In this document: positions 62,949 to 64,000 of the stretch, in pieces
How positions within the stretch are numbered: the stretch's first letter is position 1
Layout: each line of letters begins with the position of its first letter
NCBI GenBank assembly: GCA_037178625.1
Contig: CM074128.1
Span: 3,100,001-3,164,000 of the forward strand
Length of the DNA: 64,000 bases
DNA from: Skeletonema tropicum
Taxonomy: Eukaryota > Bacillariophyta > Thalassiosirophyceae > Thalassiosirales > Thalassiosiraceae
Direction of reading: 5' to 3'
Made by a program: the position numbers and the translations under genes
The notes under the pieces: model-generated
Database searches by the model: none
What the model was told of the DNA's origin: nothing
The model's input: only the letters and a program-made list of their open reading frames with translations

Positions 62949-64000
62949 ATAAAACCAACCAGGTTGAAGCCTTTGCCCCTCTCTTCTTGTGATGTGTCTT
63001 TTTTGTCCGCTTGGTAACTCAAGGCACGATGCTTCATGCGTTTAAAGGGTCTACACTTGCAATAAATGCTCCATTGTTGCTGGATAATCACTGCGTGACT
63101 ATTCTTTGTTTTGAGCTCATCATTGACAATGTTTCCTTGCACGCTAGAAGAATCATCGAGTATAGGACCTGCAACACAGTTGGGGTTCTCAACTTTTTGC
63201 TTGGTAGGTTCGTCCTCTACTCGGGGGAGTTCCATGGCGTGTAAATCATCTTCTGTATTGAATAAAGACTGAGACAGTTTTGGTTCAAGCCAAGTAGTAG
63301 GGCTATCTCCCTCTGGCTGATCTTCAGTTGGTAGTACTAATCCGAGCTCCACAGAGCCTCCCTCACCCCCCTGTAGATTTTCATCTCCGACAAAAGAGGG
63401 CGAGATACAACAGCCCTGCTTCAAAGCTTCTGCGACCATAGCACATTCCAATTCATCTGCACAACTAATCGCTTCTACCTCCTCTTCATTCTCGCTCCAA
63501 TTTGTAAAGCTCAAAATGCTTCCGCCGCATGAGCCACTCTTCTTTTCTAGCTCTTCTAACTTCTCTTCCAGCTGCACAGTCTTGATTTTAGCTGCGAACC
63601 ACTCCTGGGAGAATTGGGGAGACTTGTCTAGCTCCTCACACGCCACTGCATGCTGTGACTTCAGTAACGTTTTTTGCTCTTGATCAATCGAGTCTGAATC
63701 ATCATCGTCGAAACTGTAGTAATTGTTAATGAGAGGTTTGCTCGGGGATGGTTGGACAATTCTACTTAAACTTTCAGAAGTTGATGAAGGAGACGATGGT
63801 GATGGTGGTGGTGAGATAGGACGGAAGTGGAACTGGGGAGGTAATTCCACTTGAACCTCAGTGTCTGAAATATCTTCATTGAAGGTCTCGTTCTCTATAT
63901 TTTGCTTCTTCTTTGACTGAGTGATGGTCTCTTCTTCGGGAGCCTTGCTATTGTTGATGATGATATCGTTTGGCTTGTCCTTTGTATCGCCCTCATCTAA
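62486..64000 (-). CDS. IQ-motif protein, 5' end outside the window
   Basis: The frame is open from the right edge to the stop at 62486, about 505 codons, with no ATG near the edge, so the start lies beyond 64000. The visible N-terminal part is acidic and Ser-rich with a Pro run near the start (ISPPPSPSSPSSTSE). Then come FSQEWFAAKIKTVQLEEKLE (coiled-coil-like, similar to FSPEWTLVNVELRLVTEEME at the C-terminus) and three IQ-like units: HAVIIQQQWSIYCK, AAILIQNRWRSYVEQKK and AAVLIQKRWRSYSKQKK. The C-terminal 170 residues are shared with the gene at 61135. Probably calmodulin-binding; role unknown. Confidence 0.7.
   Translation of the reverse strand, partial: LDEGDTKDKPNDIIINNSKAPEEETITQSKKKQNIENETFNEDISDTEVQVELPPQFHFRPISPPPSPSSPSSTSESLSRIVQPSPSKPLINNYYSFDDDDSDSIDQEQKTLLKSQHAVACEELDKSPQFSQEWFAAKIKTVQLEEKLEELEKKSGSCGGSILSFTNWSENEEEVEAISCADELECAMVAEALKQGCCISPSFVGDENLQGGEGGSVELGLVLPTEDQPEGDSPTTWLEPKLSQSLFNTEDDLHAMELPRVEDEPTKQKVENPNCVAGPILDDSSSVQGNIVNDELKTKNSHAVIIQQQWSIYCKCRPFKRMKHRALSYQADKKDTSQEERGKGFNLVGFIKNILPKDNYSQWEIFAAILIQNRWRSYVEQKKFRATKSSLSNVTSQVKPPSLKEVGTECFFAAVLIQKRWRSYSKQKKIRATKSSISNLKSQKEPPSLKELGTECLRLSTRLSQLPKFSPEWTLVNVELRLVTEEMEYFYEQSLNEECKAMSN

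Overview
The window looks like nuclear DNA of a centric diatom, most likely a chitin-making Thalassiosirales relative. Four things point there. Two identical fucoxanthin-chlorophyll a/c light-harvesting genes carry a classic AAAFAP plastid signal. Several other N-termini have a hydrophobic leader followed by F or W, as in diatom bipartite plastid targeting. There is a membrane-anchored chitin-degrading fusion protein, and a long surface protein with P/S/T-rich linkers. Genes are compact, with zero to three short GT-AG introns of roughly 59-230 nt, and neighbours often run tail to tail with 40-60 bp between stop codons. The species is an inference.

Layout. 1-3.2 kb: 5' part of a Ty3/gypsy retrotransposon on the minus strand, with gag and pol in one frame separated by a single UGA. 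3.3-4.9 kb: a nucleotide-sugar transporter, followed by a 108-bp palindromic element. 5.2-13.9 kb: a duplicated FCP segment separated by about 5.4 kb of gene-poor DNA. The second copy holds a 772-bp element with terminal inverted repeats; the first copy holds what looks like its excision footprint. 13.8-18.4 kb: a SAP-domain protein, biotin protein ligase and a MaoC-type hydratase, each broken by one apparent extra base. 18.4-20.6 kb: a four-exon RIG-I/Dicer-type helicase with a C-terminal dsRNA-binding domain; a 51-bp near-perfect inverted repeat lies just upstream. 21-24 kb: an FG-GAP membrane protein and a DUF501-like gene with an internal stop. 24.4-28.2 kb: a four-exon gene fusing a copper LPMO domain, a GH18 chitinase domain, a stalk and a transmembrane segment. 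29-36 kb: an unrecognised two-exon gene and a 1,694-residue surface protein with a repetitive cytoplasmic tail.

36-64 kb is dense: PPPDE-PUL protease, PGPGW-like membrane protein, ADA2 co-activator, an acidic plastid-type protein, a PPR-like plastid protein, a dual-specificity phosphatase with a minisatellite tail, two members of a motif family I call the PLVT/RP family, a gamma-carbonic-anhydrase-like protein, cardiolipin synthase, a tandem GT90 glycosyltransferase, a phosphopantetheinyl transferase, tubulin cofactor D, and two IQ-motif genes related by a local duplication. Themes that connect genes are plastid light harvesting, cell-wall and chitin handling, and mitochondrial inner-membrane functions (gamma-CA-like, cardiolipin synthase). 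The dsRNA helicase is a candidate RNA-silencing or antiviral factor. Splice sites given below were read by eye and checked only for frame consistency and family motifs.
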